Assembly (NCBI GenBank): GCA_945901855.1
Contig: CAMDLT010000012.1
Location: forward strand, 25,428 to 89,427
From: Asaia bogorensis
GTDB lineage: Bacteria > Pseudomonadota > Alphaproteobacteria > CACIAM-22H2
Direction of reading: 5' to 3'
DNA: 64,000 nt
Below the pieces are notes generated by a model. The model had not been told where the DNA came from. It did no database searches and was given only the letters and a program-made list of their open reading frames with translations. This document shows positions 36,404-43,907 of this stretch, piece after piece (position 1 is the first letter of the stretch; every line of letters begins with the position of its first letter). Both the position numbers and the translations under genes were made by a program.

Positions 36404-36473
36404 CGCGGGCGGGCGGTTTGGCTTAGTCTGTCCGCAACGAGGTCAACCAAACCGCCGAGGAGCACGCCCGACC

Positions 36474-37448
36474 ATGGAATTTTCGCGCCGCCAGATTTTG
36501 GCCGCAACCGCACTTGCGGCCGCTTTGCCGAGCCAAGCGTTTGGGCAAAGCTTTCCCAATCGCACCATCCGTTTCGTGGTGCCGTTTCCGCCGGGCGGCT
36601 CGCTCGACGTGTCGGCGCGCGCGGTTGCAGACCGTATGACGGTGCTGCTGGGCCAGCCCGTCGTGGTTGAAAACCGGCCGGGGGCCGGGGGCAATGTGGG
36701 GGCCGACGTGGTCGCCAAATCGCCCGCCGACGGCTACACGATGCTGATGGGCGCTTTGTCCACCCATGCCGTCAATCCGCACTTGTATGCGCGCATGCCG
36801 TTTGACCCGCTCAAGGATTTTGCGGCACTCACACAGATCGGCGACGTGCCCAACATCCTGATCGTCGGCCCGTCGGTCAAAGCCGCCAACGTGCAGGAAC
36901 TGGCGCGCGACATTCGTGCCAACCCGAAAGGTTTCAATTACGGTTCGGGCGGCAACGGCAGCGGCGGACATTTGGCGGGCGCCTTGTTTGCCGACCGCAT
37001 TGGTGCGCCGATTGAGCATATCCCTTATCAGGGCGGCGCACCGCAGCTCAACGCGCTTCTGTCGGGCGAAACGCAATTCACCTTCGATAATCTCGCCAAC
37101 GCGTTTGCGCAAATTCAGGCGGGCCGGGTGCGCGCCCTTGCCGTCACGACGCCAAAACGCAGCGCCCAAGTGCCCGACGTGCCGACGATGGCCGAGGCCG
37201 GCATCCCGGGCTTCGATATCAGCACTTGGTTCGGGATGTTCGTGCCAGCCGGCACGCCCGCCGACATCGTGGCGCGCCTGTCGGATGCGGCCATCGCGTC
37301 GCTGCGCGATCCTGCCACGGTCGAACGTTTGGCGCGTCTGGCGGTCGAGCCGGTCGGCAATACGCCCGCGCAGTTCACCGCGTTTGTCGCGGCCGAACAC
37401 GCCAAATATCGCGAGATCGTGCGTCTGTCGGGTGCCAGGATCGACTGA
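36474..37448 (+). CDS. tctC: Tripartite tricarboxylate transporter substrate-binding protein (TctC/Bug family)
   Basis: A 324-residue periplasmic binding protein. A Tat-like signal (SRRQILAATALAAALPSQAFG) precedes the Bug-family start FPNRTIRFVVPFPPGGSLDV; GQPVVVENRPGAGGNVGADVVAKSPADG appears in adjoining conserved blocks, followed by HIPYQGGAPQLNALLSGE. It captures a carboxylate for the TctAB membrane complex encoded directly downstream. The ligand is unknown; Bug proteins bind many different acids. Confidence 0.92.
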   Translation: MEFSRRQILAATALAAALPSQAFGQSFPNRTIRFVVPFPPGGSLDVSARAVADRMTVLLGQPVVVENRPGAGGNVGADVVAKSPADGYTMLMGALSTHAVNPHLYARMPFDPLKDFAALTQIGDVPNILIVGPSVKAANVQELARDIRANPKGFNYGSGGNGSGGHLAGALFADRIGAPIEHIPYQGGAPQLNALLSGETQFTFDNLANAFAQIQAGRVRALAVTTPKRSAQVPDVPTMAEAGIPGFDISTWFGMFVPAGTPADIVARLSDAAIASLRDPATVERLARLAVEPVGNTPAQFTAFVAAEHAKYREIVRLSGARID

Positions 37449-37898
37449 GTGTTGCGCCGACTGAAACGCGCCGAAACGCTCGCGGGGCTGTTGTTCGTCG
37501 CGTTCGGTTCGGCCGCGGTGTGGATCGCAGCGGGCTACCCCTATGGCACGCCCACGCGCATGGGGGCTGGCTTCGTGCCTGTAGCGCTCGGGTGGTGCTT
37601 GGTCGCCCTTGGCATTGCCATCGCGCTGGCGGGTGCCGCGGCCAAGGCCGACGACGCGGTGCCGCCAAGCGACGCGCGCCCCCTGCTGTTTTTGCTGCTG
37701 GGCGTTGGCGCATTTGCGTTGCTGCTCGAATCGGCCGGGCTGGTCGCGGCCATCTTCGCCTGCGTCGGCGTGGCGCGTTTGGCCGGGCGACCCTATCGCT
37801 GGATCGAATCCGCAGTCTTGGCAGCCGGGCTTGCCGCTGCCGGGGCGGCGATCTTTGTCTACGGACTTGGCCTGCCGATCCCCCTGCTGCCGCGATGA
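37449..37898 (+). CDS. tctB: Tripartite tricarboxylate transporter small membrane protein (TctB)
   Basis: A 149-residue protein with four hydrophobic helices, the small membrane subunit of the TTT transporter. The family segment PTRMGAGFVPVALG is present near residues 37-50. The GTG start follows the tctC stop immediately with no gap, and the stop overlaps tctA as ATGA. Confidence 0.88.
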   Translation: MLRRLKRAETLAGLLFVAFGSAAVWIAAGYPYGTPTRMGAGFVPVALGWCLVALGIAIALAGAAAKADDAVPPSDARPLLFLLLGVGAFALLLESAGLVAAIFACVGVARLAGRPYRWIESAVLAAGLAAAGAAIFVYGLGLPIPLLPR

Positions 37899-39394
37899 GC
37901 GAGCTGTTCGATCCGCTGTTGCTGGGATTTTCGGTCGCGCTCACGCCGATCAATCTGTTTTGGTGTTTGGTTGGCGCCATATTGGGCACGCTGATCGGCG
38001 TGCTGCCCGGCATCGGTCCGGTCGCGACGATCGCGATGCTGCTGCCGATCACGTTCCAGCTCGAGCCCGTGGGCGCGCTGATCATGCTCGCGGGCATCTA
38101 TTACGGCGCCCAATATGGCGGCTCGACCACTGCCATCCTCGTCAACATGCCGGGCGAATCGTCGTCGGTTGTCACCTGCCTCGACGGATTTGCCATGGCG
38201 CGCAAAGGCCGGGCCGGAGCGGCTTTGGCGGTTGCGGCACTCGGATCGTTTTTTGCGGGTACGGTTTCGACGCTCGTTGTGGCGCTGGCGAGCCCGGTCA
38301 TGGTCGGTTTTGCGATGCTGTTCGGGGCGGCCGAATATTTTTCGCTCATGGTCTTCGGCCTTGTCGCGGCGATCGTGCTGGCCCAAGGCTCGGTTGCCAA
38401 AGCCGTTGCGATGACGCTGCTGGGCCTGGTGCTGGGCCTTTGCGGCACCGACGTCAATTCGGGCACGCAGCGTTTTACGTTTGGCATTCCCGAATTGGCG
38501 GACGGCATCGGCTTTGTGCCGCTGGCCATGGGGTTGTTTGCGATCGCCGAAATCGCCGTCCAGCTCGAACGCCATTTCGTGCGCGACACGATGGCCAAGA
38601 TGGGCTCGCTCTGGCCGACGAAAGACGAAGTGCGCGAGGCGATTCCGGCCGTGCTGCGCGGCACGGCCGTCGGCTCGGTCTTGGGCGTACTGCCGGGCGG
38701 GGGGGCGCTGCTCGCCGCCTTCGCGTCCTACACGCTCGAAAAACGCATTGCCAAAGACCCGTCGCGCTTTGGCCAAGGGGCGGTTGCTGGCGTGGCGGGA
38801 CCGGAATCGGCGAACAATGCCGGCGCGCAAACCTCGTTCATTCCGATGCTCACGCTCGGCATTCCGCCCAACGCCGTGATGGCGCTGATGATCGGCGCCA
38901 TGGCGATCCACGGCATCGTGCCGGGGCCGCAAGTGATGACGCGCGAACCGGCGCTGTTCTGGGGCCTGATTGCCAGCATGTGGGTCGGCAATCTGATGCT
39001 GGTCGTGATCAATCTTCCATTGATCGGCATCTGGGTGCGGTTGCTGCGCGTCCCCTACCGGCTGCTCTATCCAGCAATTCTGGTATTCTGTTGTATCGGC
39101 GTCTACGCGCTTAACAGCTCGACTTTCGAATTGCTGCTGACGCTGGGGTTCGGGGCGCTCGGCTACATCTTCGTCAAGCTGGGCTGCGAGCCCGCCCCGC
39201 TGCTGCTCGGTTTCATCCTGGGTCCAATGATGGAAGAAAATCTTCGCCGCGCGATGCGCCTGTCGCGTGGCGACCCGATGGTTTTCTTCGAGCGGCCGAT
39301 CAGCGCGGCCTTGCTCGCGGCGGCGGTTTTGCTGCTGATTGCGGTCCTGGCGCCATCGCTGCGCCGCCTGCGCGCGAAGGCGTTTGCGGAATAA
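37895..39394 (+). CDS. tctA: Tripartite tricarboxylate transporter large permease (TctA)
   Basis: A 499-residue membrane protein with about eleven helices. Hallmarks are GTLIGVLPGIGPVATIAMLLP near the N-terminus (split here as GVLPGIGPVATIAMLLP), YYGAQYGGSTTAILVNMPGE, and a second GVLPGGGALLAAFASYT repeat with GPESANNAGAQTSFIPML, the duplicated ligand-site motifs of the family. Completes a C-B-A operon for import of a carboxylic acid driven by the ion gradient. Confidence 0.94.
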   Translation: MSELFDPLLLGFSVALTPINLFWCLVGAILGTLIGVLPGIGPVATIAMLLPITFQLEPVGALIMLAGIYYGAQYGGSTTAILVNMPGESSSVVTCLDGFAMARKGRAGAALAVAALGSFFAGTVSTLVVALASPVMVGFAMLFGAAEYFSLMVFGLVAAIVLAQGSVAKAVAMTLLGLVLGLCGTDVNSGTQRFTFGIPELADGIGFVPLAMGLFAIAEIAVQLERHFVRDTMAKMGSLWPTKDEVREAIPAVLRGTAVGSVLGVLPGGGALLAAFASYTLEKRIAKDPSRFGQGAVAGVAGPESANNAGAQTSFIPMLTLGIPPNAVMALMIGAMAIHGIVPGPQVMTREPALFWGLIASMWVGNLMLVVINLPLIGIWVRLLRVPYRLLYPAILVFCCIGVYALNSSTFELLLTLGFGALGYIFVKLGCEPAPLLLGFILGPMMEENLRRAMRLSRGDPMVFFERPISAALLAAAVLLLIAVLAPSLRRLRAKAFAE

Positions 39395-39608
39395 TTACGT
39401 TTTTCACATGTAAAGCATTGCGGTTTTTTTGTGATCGAACCTCTTGCGCTGCAGCATAGGCGTCCCCATCTGATCCACTCAATAGTCCGGGCTCCTCTGG
39501 CGGCGCGAAATCCGGCCTCTCTTTTTGTCCCGATGGGGGAGAGAGGTTCGTTGGCGCCGTGATGTCGGACTCCCACGGGACAGGTGGAACTTTACAGGAG
39601 CACGGAAC
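39395..39608 (+). promoter_or_regulatory. Structured leader upstream of the TerC/Alx gene
   Basis: The 213 bp before the gene contain CCTCTCT (39516-39522) pairing with AGAGAGG (39540-39546), a G-rich GGGGGAGAG block and further short GC stems. Genes of this family are often under a manganese riboswitch of the yybP-ykoY type. I could not match its conserved loops convincingly, so identity is open. Confidence 0.3.
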
Positions 39609-40592
39609 GTGGAATTTCTGACTGAAGGCTTGTTTTTGGGCAAACCCATCTGGATGTGGGTTGGCTTTTTGACGATCGTCGTTGCCTTGCTGGTCTTCGA
39701 CCTTGGCGTCTTGCACAAGGAAAACAAAGAAATCGAAGTCGCCGAAAGCTTGAAGCTGTCGGCGTTCTATTTTGCTCTTGCGATGCTGTTCGGCGGCTGG
39801 GTGTGGTGGTACATGGGCGCCCAGTCGGGTCTCGAATACTACACGGGCTTCTTTGTCGAATGGTCGCTGTCGCTCGACAACGTATTTGCCATCTCGATGA
39901 TCTTTACGTATTTCGCCGTGCCGCGCAAATACCAGCACCGCGTGCTTTTCTGGGGCATCATCGGGGTGATCTTCATGCGCGGCACGATGATCGCGCTGGG
40001 GGCCGCGTTGGTCGCGGAATTCCAGTGGATCCTCTACATCTTCGGCGCGTTCCTGGTGTTCACCGGCGTCAAGATGCTGATCATGGCGGACAAGGAAGAA
40101 AACATCGGCGAAAATCCGGTGCTGAATTTCCTCAAGAAGCGCATGCGCGTGACCGAGGAACTGCATGGCCAGGATTTCTTCGTGCAAAAACCCGATCCGG
40201 TTACGGGCAAGATGGTGCGCTGGGCGACGCCGCTGTTCTTGTGCTTGATGCTGGTCGAGGCAGTGGATCTGATTTTTGCGGTCGACTCTGTGCCCGCGAT
40301 CTTCGCGATCACGACCGACCCGTTCATCGTCTACACCTCGAACATCTTCGCGATCCTGGGCTTGCGGTCGCTCTATTTTGCCCTGGCCGCGATGATCCAC
40401 CGCTTCCGCTATCTCAAATACGCGCTGTCGGGCGTGCTGATCTTTATCGGCTGCAAAATCTTCCTGGTCGGCATCATCGGCAAGTTCCCGGCATGGCTGT
40501 CGCTGTCGGTGACGGTCACGATGATCACGTCGGGAATTTTGTACTCGCTCTACAAAACCCGCGATGAAGCCAAGCGGGCCGAAGCAGCCTAA
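39609..40592 (+). CDS. TerC/Alx family integral membrane protein
   Basis: A 327-residue membrane protein with about nine helices. Start is GTG at 39609, with AGGAG 8 nt upstream. The two conserved acidic membrane motifs are VEWSLSLDNVFAISMIF and CLMLVEAVDLIFAVDSVPAIFA, the signature of the TerC/Alx group, whose members handle Mn2+ export or tellurite resistance. The central loop (KMLIMADKEENIGENP) is typical of the Alx branch. Likely a metal (Mn2+) exporter in the inner membrane; the metal is inferred from the family. Confidence 0.9.
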   Translation: MEFLTEGLFLGKPIWMWVGFLTIVVALLVFDLGVLHKENKEIEVAESLKLSAFYFALAMLFGGWVWWYMGAQSGLEYYTGFFVEWSLSLDNVFAISMIFTYFAVPRKYQHRVLFWGIIGVIFMRGTMIALGAALVAEFQWILYIFGAFLVFTGVKMLIMADKEENIGENPVLNFLKKRMRVTEELHGQDFFVQKPDPVTGKMVRWATPLFLCLMLVEAVDLIFAVDSVPAIFAITTDPFIVYTSNIFAILGLRSLYFALAAMIHRFRYLKYALSGVLIFIGCKIFLVGIIGKFPAWLSLSVTVTMITSGILYSLYKTRDEAKRAEAA

Positions 40593-40595
40593 GGC

Positions 40596-40629
40596 AAAAG
40601 GGCCGACGCAAAAAAAGCGTCGGCCCTTT
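40596..40629. terminator. Bidirectional terminator
   Basis: Perfect 13-bp stem AAAGGGCCGACGC / GCGTCGGCCCTTT around an A7 loop, with T-rich sequence on the plus side and A-rich on the other. It serves both the TerC/Alx gene (plus) and the minus-strand gene ending at 40636. Confidence 0.85.
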
Positions 40630-40635
40630 CTCTTT

Positions 40636-41031
40636 TCAGCCGCGCTGGGGCGTCATGCGGTCGATCGCCTTGAAGTGCTTGCGCGCATGCGCAACAAGCT
40701 CCCCGTCGCTTGGGTGGTCGGCCGATTCGACCGCCACGATTCGCTTGGCGAGTGCGGGCTGGTGCTGGACCGCGTGTTTGTGGAACACCGTCTTGGCGTT
40801 GCCGGGTCCCATCACCAAAATTTCCTTGGCGTCGGCCAGCGCGGTTTCGATCGCCGCGTAGAATTTTGGATCTTCGGCCGCATGGCCCGCACCCGCGGCG
40901 CCCGCCTTGTGGTGCAGATGCGCGGCGCCATGGGCGGATTTCACCTCCGTCGCGCCCCAATCTTGCGCGTCGAAATGGAAAATCTTGGCGTGCGCGTGGT
41001 CGAGCCAAACGGCGGCATGGTAGCGATTCAT
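40636..41031 (-). CDS. Small baeRF-like protein ("translational machinery protein" family)
   Basis: A 131-residue protein starting MNRYHAAVWLDHAHAKIFHF. The sequence pattern, with KEILVMGPGNAKTVFHKH and VESADHPSDGELVAHARKHF, matches a small family often labelled translational machinery protein and related to the bacterial release-factor-like (eRF1/Pelota-type) domain. It is histidine-rich in the middle (HLHHKAGAAGAGH). No partner gene is adjacent; it is divergent from the amidotransferase. Function unknown; the name reflects fold similarity only. Confidence 0.75.
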   Translation of the reverse strand: MNRYHAAVWLDHAHAKIFHFDAQDWGATEVKSAHGAAHLHHKAGAAGAGHAAEDPKFYAAIETALADAKEILVMGPGNAKTVFHKHAVQHQPALAKRIVAVESADHPSDGELVAHARKHFKAIDRMTPQRG

Positions 41032-41160
41032 GGTCGGACCTTTCGGTAGAATTGGAACGGGTCGGAAACGATCGCAGTCTGCCGCGGACAGGCGCGGCGC
41101 GCCTTGCGTTGGATCAATCGCCTTTGCGTCGCGCGCGCCGGGCGTGGTAGCGATTTGGCC

Positions 41161-41901
41161 ATGAAAAAATCCTTTGTCGTTGGCATCAGCGCATGCCTGC
41201 AAGACGGGCCGCGAACGCCCCAACACATCGTGCGCGTCCAATATGTCGATGCGGTGGCGAACGGGATGGGCGCTGTCCCCGTGCTGTTGCCCGCCATCGG
41301 CGCGGCGCAGGATATCCAAACCCTGCTGGGGCGCATCGACGCGCTGCTGCTGACCGGCAGCCCGTCGAACGTGGCGCCCGACCACTATGGTGCACGCGCG
41401 CGGCCGGGCACTTTGCACGATGCGGCGCGCGATGAAACCACGCTGCCCCTCGTGCGCGCCGCAATCGCGCGCGGCGTGCCGGTGCTGGCGCTGTGCCGGG
41501 GGCATCAGGAACTCAACGTGGCCTTGGGCGGCAGCTTGCACCAGCATGTCGAAGAATTGCCGGGTCGCATCGACCATCGCGCCCCGGACGCGGAAAACAT
41601 CGACGCACGTTATGCCCAGCGCCATTGGATCGGTCTCGATCCGGGCGGGCTGCTGCACCGCCTCAATGGCGGCCCGCGCGCCTATGTGAATTCGCTGCAC
41701 GGCCAAGCGATCGATCGGTTGGCTGACGGTCTTGCCGTCGAGGCAACCCACGACGACGGTACGATCGAGGCCGTGCGCTGGACCGGCGGCCCCGGATTCG
41801 CGCTCGGCCTGCAGTGGCACCCCGAATGGCATGTCGAAAGCGACGCGTTTTCGAAGGCGATTTTCGCCGAATTTGCACAAATCGTCAAAAATGGTATTTA
41901 A
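41161..41901 (+). CDS. Class I glutamine amidotransferase, gamma-glutamyl-GABA hydrolase (PuuD) type
   Basis: A 246-residue C26-type peptidase. The nucleophile is in LALCRGHQELNVALGGSL, with the Cys-Arg-Gly-His-Gln pattern, and the catalytic histidine and glutamate in LQWHPEW. Substrate-side features LLLTGSPSNVAPDHYG and YVNSLHGQAI match the gamma-glutamyl-gamma-aminobutyrate hydrolase group, which releases GABA in putrescine breakdown. No other puu genes are nearby, so the physiological substrate is uncertain. Confidence 0.85.
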   Translation: MKKSFVVGISACLQDGPRTPQHIVRVQYVDAVANGMGAVPVLLPAIGAAQDIQTLLGRIDALLLTGSPSNVAPDHYGARARPGTLHDAARDETTLPLVRAAIARGVPVLALCRGHQELNVALGGSLHQHVEELPGRIDHRAPDAENIDARYAQRHWIGLDPGGLLHRLNGGPRAYVNSLHGQAIDRLADGLAVEATHDDGTIEAVRWTGGPGFALGLQWHPEWHVESDAFSKAIFAEFAQIVKNGI

Positions 41902-42048
41902 ATACCGCGTTTCTTGAAATTATTTCAGCATGCCCCTCTTGTTGAATCGCGGATGCATGGCCACTTGCAGATAGTGACGATCCGCCCCCGGGTCGTCTTC
42001 CGGGCCGTCTCCCCTGGCGGTCCGATGCGCTCCTTCCCCTAGGAGCTT

Positions 42049-42081
42049 GGCGCCCGAATGGACCCCCTCCATTCGGGCGCC
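42049..42081 (+). terminator. Very stable hairpin between the amidotransferase and exonuclease III genes
   Basis: Perfect 14-bp stem GGCGCCCGAATGGA / TCCATTCGGGCGCC with a C5 loop, followed by TCCCTTTT. Likely a terminator for upstream transcription. The rest of 41902-42120 has no recognisable gene. Confidence 0.6.
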
Positions 42082-42120
42082 TCCCTTTTGGGGCTCCCAA
42101 AACTGGGTTATAGGGTTGGC

Positions 42121-42972
42121 ATGAAAAACCCCGATTCGCCCTATATCGAGACCGATTCGCTGCCCAAAGCTGCCGCCAACGGGCTCCGGCTGGTTACGTG
42201 GAACATCAATTCGGTACGCCTGCGCCTGCCGCTGATCGAGCGGCTTGTCGCGCAAATGCGTCCCGATATCCTATGCCTGCAAGAAACCAAGTGTCCGGAC
42301 GATCAGTTTCCCCACGATGCGCTGGCGGCGTTGGGGTTCGTGCATCGTTATGCGCATGGCATGAAGAGCTATAATGGGGTTGCGATTCTGTCGCGGGTTC
42401 CGCTCTCGGAATCGGCGCCCCAGCATCATTGCGGCTTCGAAGATTGCCGCCACATTCAAGTCGAACTGCCGGGCGGAATCGAATTGCACGACGTCTATAT
42501 TCCGGCCGGCGGCGACGTGCCCGACCCCGCCGCCAACCTGAAATTCAAGCACAAGCTCGATTTTGTCGGTTCGCAAGCGGCCGCGTGGAAACGCCGCAAA
42601 ACCAAGCGTTCAGCTATTCTGGTGGGCGATCTCAATATTGCCCCTTTTGAGACGGACGTTTGGAGCCACAAACAATTGCTCAACGTCGTCAGCCACACGC
42701 CGGTCGAGGTGGCGGCGCTGGCGCAGATGCAAAGCGCGTTCGACTGGGTCGACGTTGCGCGCCATCGCCATCCCGAGCCGCAACGGCTCTATACGTGGTG
42801 GAGCTACCGAAACGGCGATTGGCGCAAATCCGATCGCGGTCGGCGCCTCGACCATATTTGGGTGACGCCCGACCTCGCGCCCAAAATCAAAGCGTTTTAT
42901 ATTCTGCGGGGTGCGCGCGACTGGACGCAGCCGTCCGATCACGTCCCTGTGGCGATCGATTTCGCGCCGTAA
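42121..42972 (+). CDS. xth: Exodeoxyribonuclease III (AP endonuclease)
   Basis: A 283-residue exonuclease-phosphatase-fold enzyme that cuts at abasic sites in base-excision repair. Motifs: LVTWNINSVRLRLP, the metal-binding LCLQETKC, YNGVAILSR, GDLNIAP and the catalytic SDHVPV at the C-terminus, with RLDHIWVT before it. The ATG at 42121 begins a 20-residue extension relative to E. coli XthA. Its last 34 nt overlap the convergent methyltransferase gene. Confidence 0.94.
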   Translation: MKNPDSPYIETDSLPKAAANGLRLVTWNINSVRLRLPLIERLVAQMRPDILCLQETKCPDDQFPHDALAALGFVHRYAHGMKSYNGVAILSRVPLSESAPQHHCGFEDCRHIQVELPGGIELHDVYIPAGGDVPDPAANLKFKHKLDFVGSQAAAWKRRKTKRSAILVGDLNIAPFETDVWSHKQLLNVVSHTPVEVAALAQMQSAFDWVDVARHRHPEPQRLYTWWSYRNGDWRKSDRGRRLDHIWVTPDLAPKIKAFYILRGARDWTQPSDHVPVAIDFAP

Positions 42973-43433
42973 AAGAAATAGCGGCCCGGCGGCACGCCGT
43001 CCGGCGGCGGCAGGGCCGCAAGGCCGGGCCCGGCCAATTCCTGGTCCGACAGCACGAGGCCAGCAGGCCCCAGCAGCGCGCCCAGCGTCGCGCCCAAAAA
43101 CGCGGCAAACGCCGCCGTTTCCAGCGACACCCCCGACCCGGTATCGGCATGGATCAGAACGGCGTTTCGTCCGGCAAAAGGCGGCAGCGTTTGGCGCATG
43201 TCGCCCAGATGCAAATGCGTTTGCGGCGGCACGCAATCGGGATGGGCCGCCACCGCACGGTCGAAGGCGTGAATTTCGAATCCAGCGCCCAGCCGACTGC
43301 GCAAATGGTCGTAGGTGCGCCCGTTGCCGAGTCCCAGTTCGAGCACAAGACCGGGGGCAACTTTTGCGCACGCCCAATCGAGCCCCGCGCGCTGGGCTTG
43401 CAGGCGGCGAATGGCGCTGTCAAGCCGGCTCAA
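42939..43433 (-). CDS. S-adenosylmethionine-dependent methyltransferase, Methyltransf_17 type
   Basis: A 164-residue small class I methyltransferase. It starts LSRLDSAIRRLQAQRAGLDW, followed by the SAM-binding LVLELGLGNGRTYDHLR; RGD-like acidic second motif EIHAFDRAV and LHLGDMRQTLP. The start is the TTG at 43433, only 2 nt after the cNMP-binding gene's stop and with an AAGGG upstream, because no ATG or GTG gives a sensible N-terminus. It is the last gene of the ABC-like/cNMP operon. Substrate unknown. Confidence 0.72.
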   Translation of the reverse strand: MSRLDSAIRRLQAQRAGLDWACAKVAPGLVLELGLGNGRTYDHLRSRLGAGFEIHAFDRAVAAHPDCVPPQTHLHLGDMRQTLPPFAGRNAVLIHADTGSGVSLETAAFAAFLGATLGALLGPAGLVLSDQELAGPGLAALPPPDGVPPGRYFFYGAKSIATGT

Positions 43434-43435
43434 GG

Positions 43436-43894
43436 CTAGCCCTTGGCCGCGATTGCCAGGCGCAGCTGGTCGTTCGTCTGGACGATGCGCCGCGCCAGTT
43501 CGCGCATGATCTCGATCGCCATGCTCGGAAACTCGTTTGTCATGCCGATAAAGTCGTTTTTCTCGATCTTGAGGCAGACAAGATCTTTGTCGGCGGCGGC
43601 CGTGACATGCGCGGTGCGCGGCACCTCGCACAGAATGGCAATTTCGCCGAGAATCTGGTTGCGACCCACGCGCGCGATGTCGATGCGTCCCTTGGGCGTG
43701 TCGATCGAAATGATCGCCTCGCCATCGAGCACGATATAGGCGGCGTCGCCCGCATCGCCTTGGGCAAAAACGGTTTGGCCGGGTCCGAAAACCAAGCGTT
43801 GGCTCATGAAAGCCAGCAACTTCAGTTTGGCCGGGTCCAAATTTTGGAACAGCGGAATGCGCTTTAGCGCTTCGGTTTCTTCCTTCAGCGACAT
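43436..43894 (-). CDS. Cyclic nucleotide-binding domain protein without DNA-binding domain
   Basis: A 152-residue protein consisting of one cNMP-binding fold. The phosphate-binding cassette GEIAILCEVPRTAHVTA is intact, including the Arg that contacts the cyclic phosphate, and GDAGDAAYIVLDGEA is the usual beta-roll. The C-terminal helix lacks a CRP-type helix-turn-helix, so it is a ligand-sensing subunit, not a transcription factor. It lies 13 nt downstream of the degenerate ABC protein with an AAAGGA ribosome-binding site and probably regulates or binds that protein. Confidence 0.9.
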   Translation of the reverse strand: MSLKEETEALKRIPLFQNLDPAKLKLLAFMSQRLVFGPGQTVFAQGDAGDAAYIVLDGEAIISIDTPKGRIDIARVGRNQILGEIAILCEVPRTAHVTAAADKDLVCLKIEKNDFIGMTNEFPSMAIEIMRELARRIVQTNDQLRLAIAAKG

Positions 43895-43907
43895 AGCCTG
43901 ATTCCTT

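Noticed and set aside
35047..36428. A second short match (GCCTAGTC at 35047-35054, GCTTAGTC at 36421-36428) outside the main direct repeat.
   Set aside because: Only 7 of 8 bases and at different distances from the main repeat copies, so it is likely chance and I did not extend the repeat to include it.
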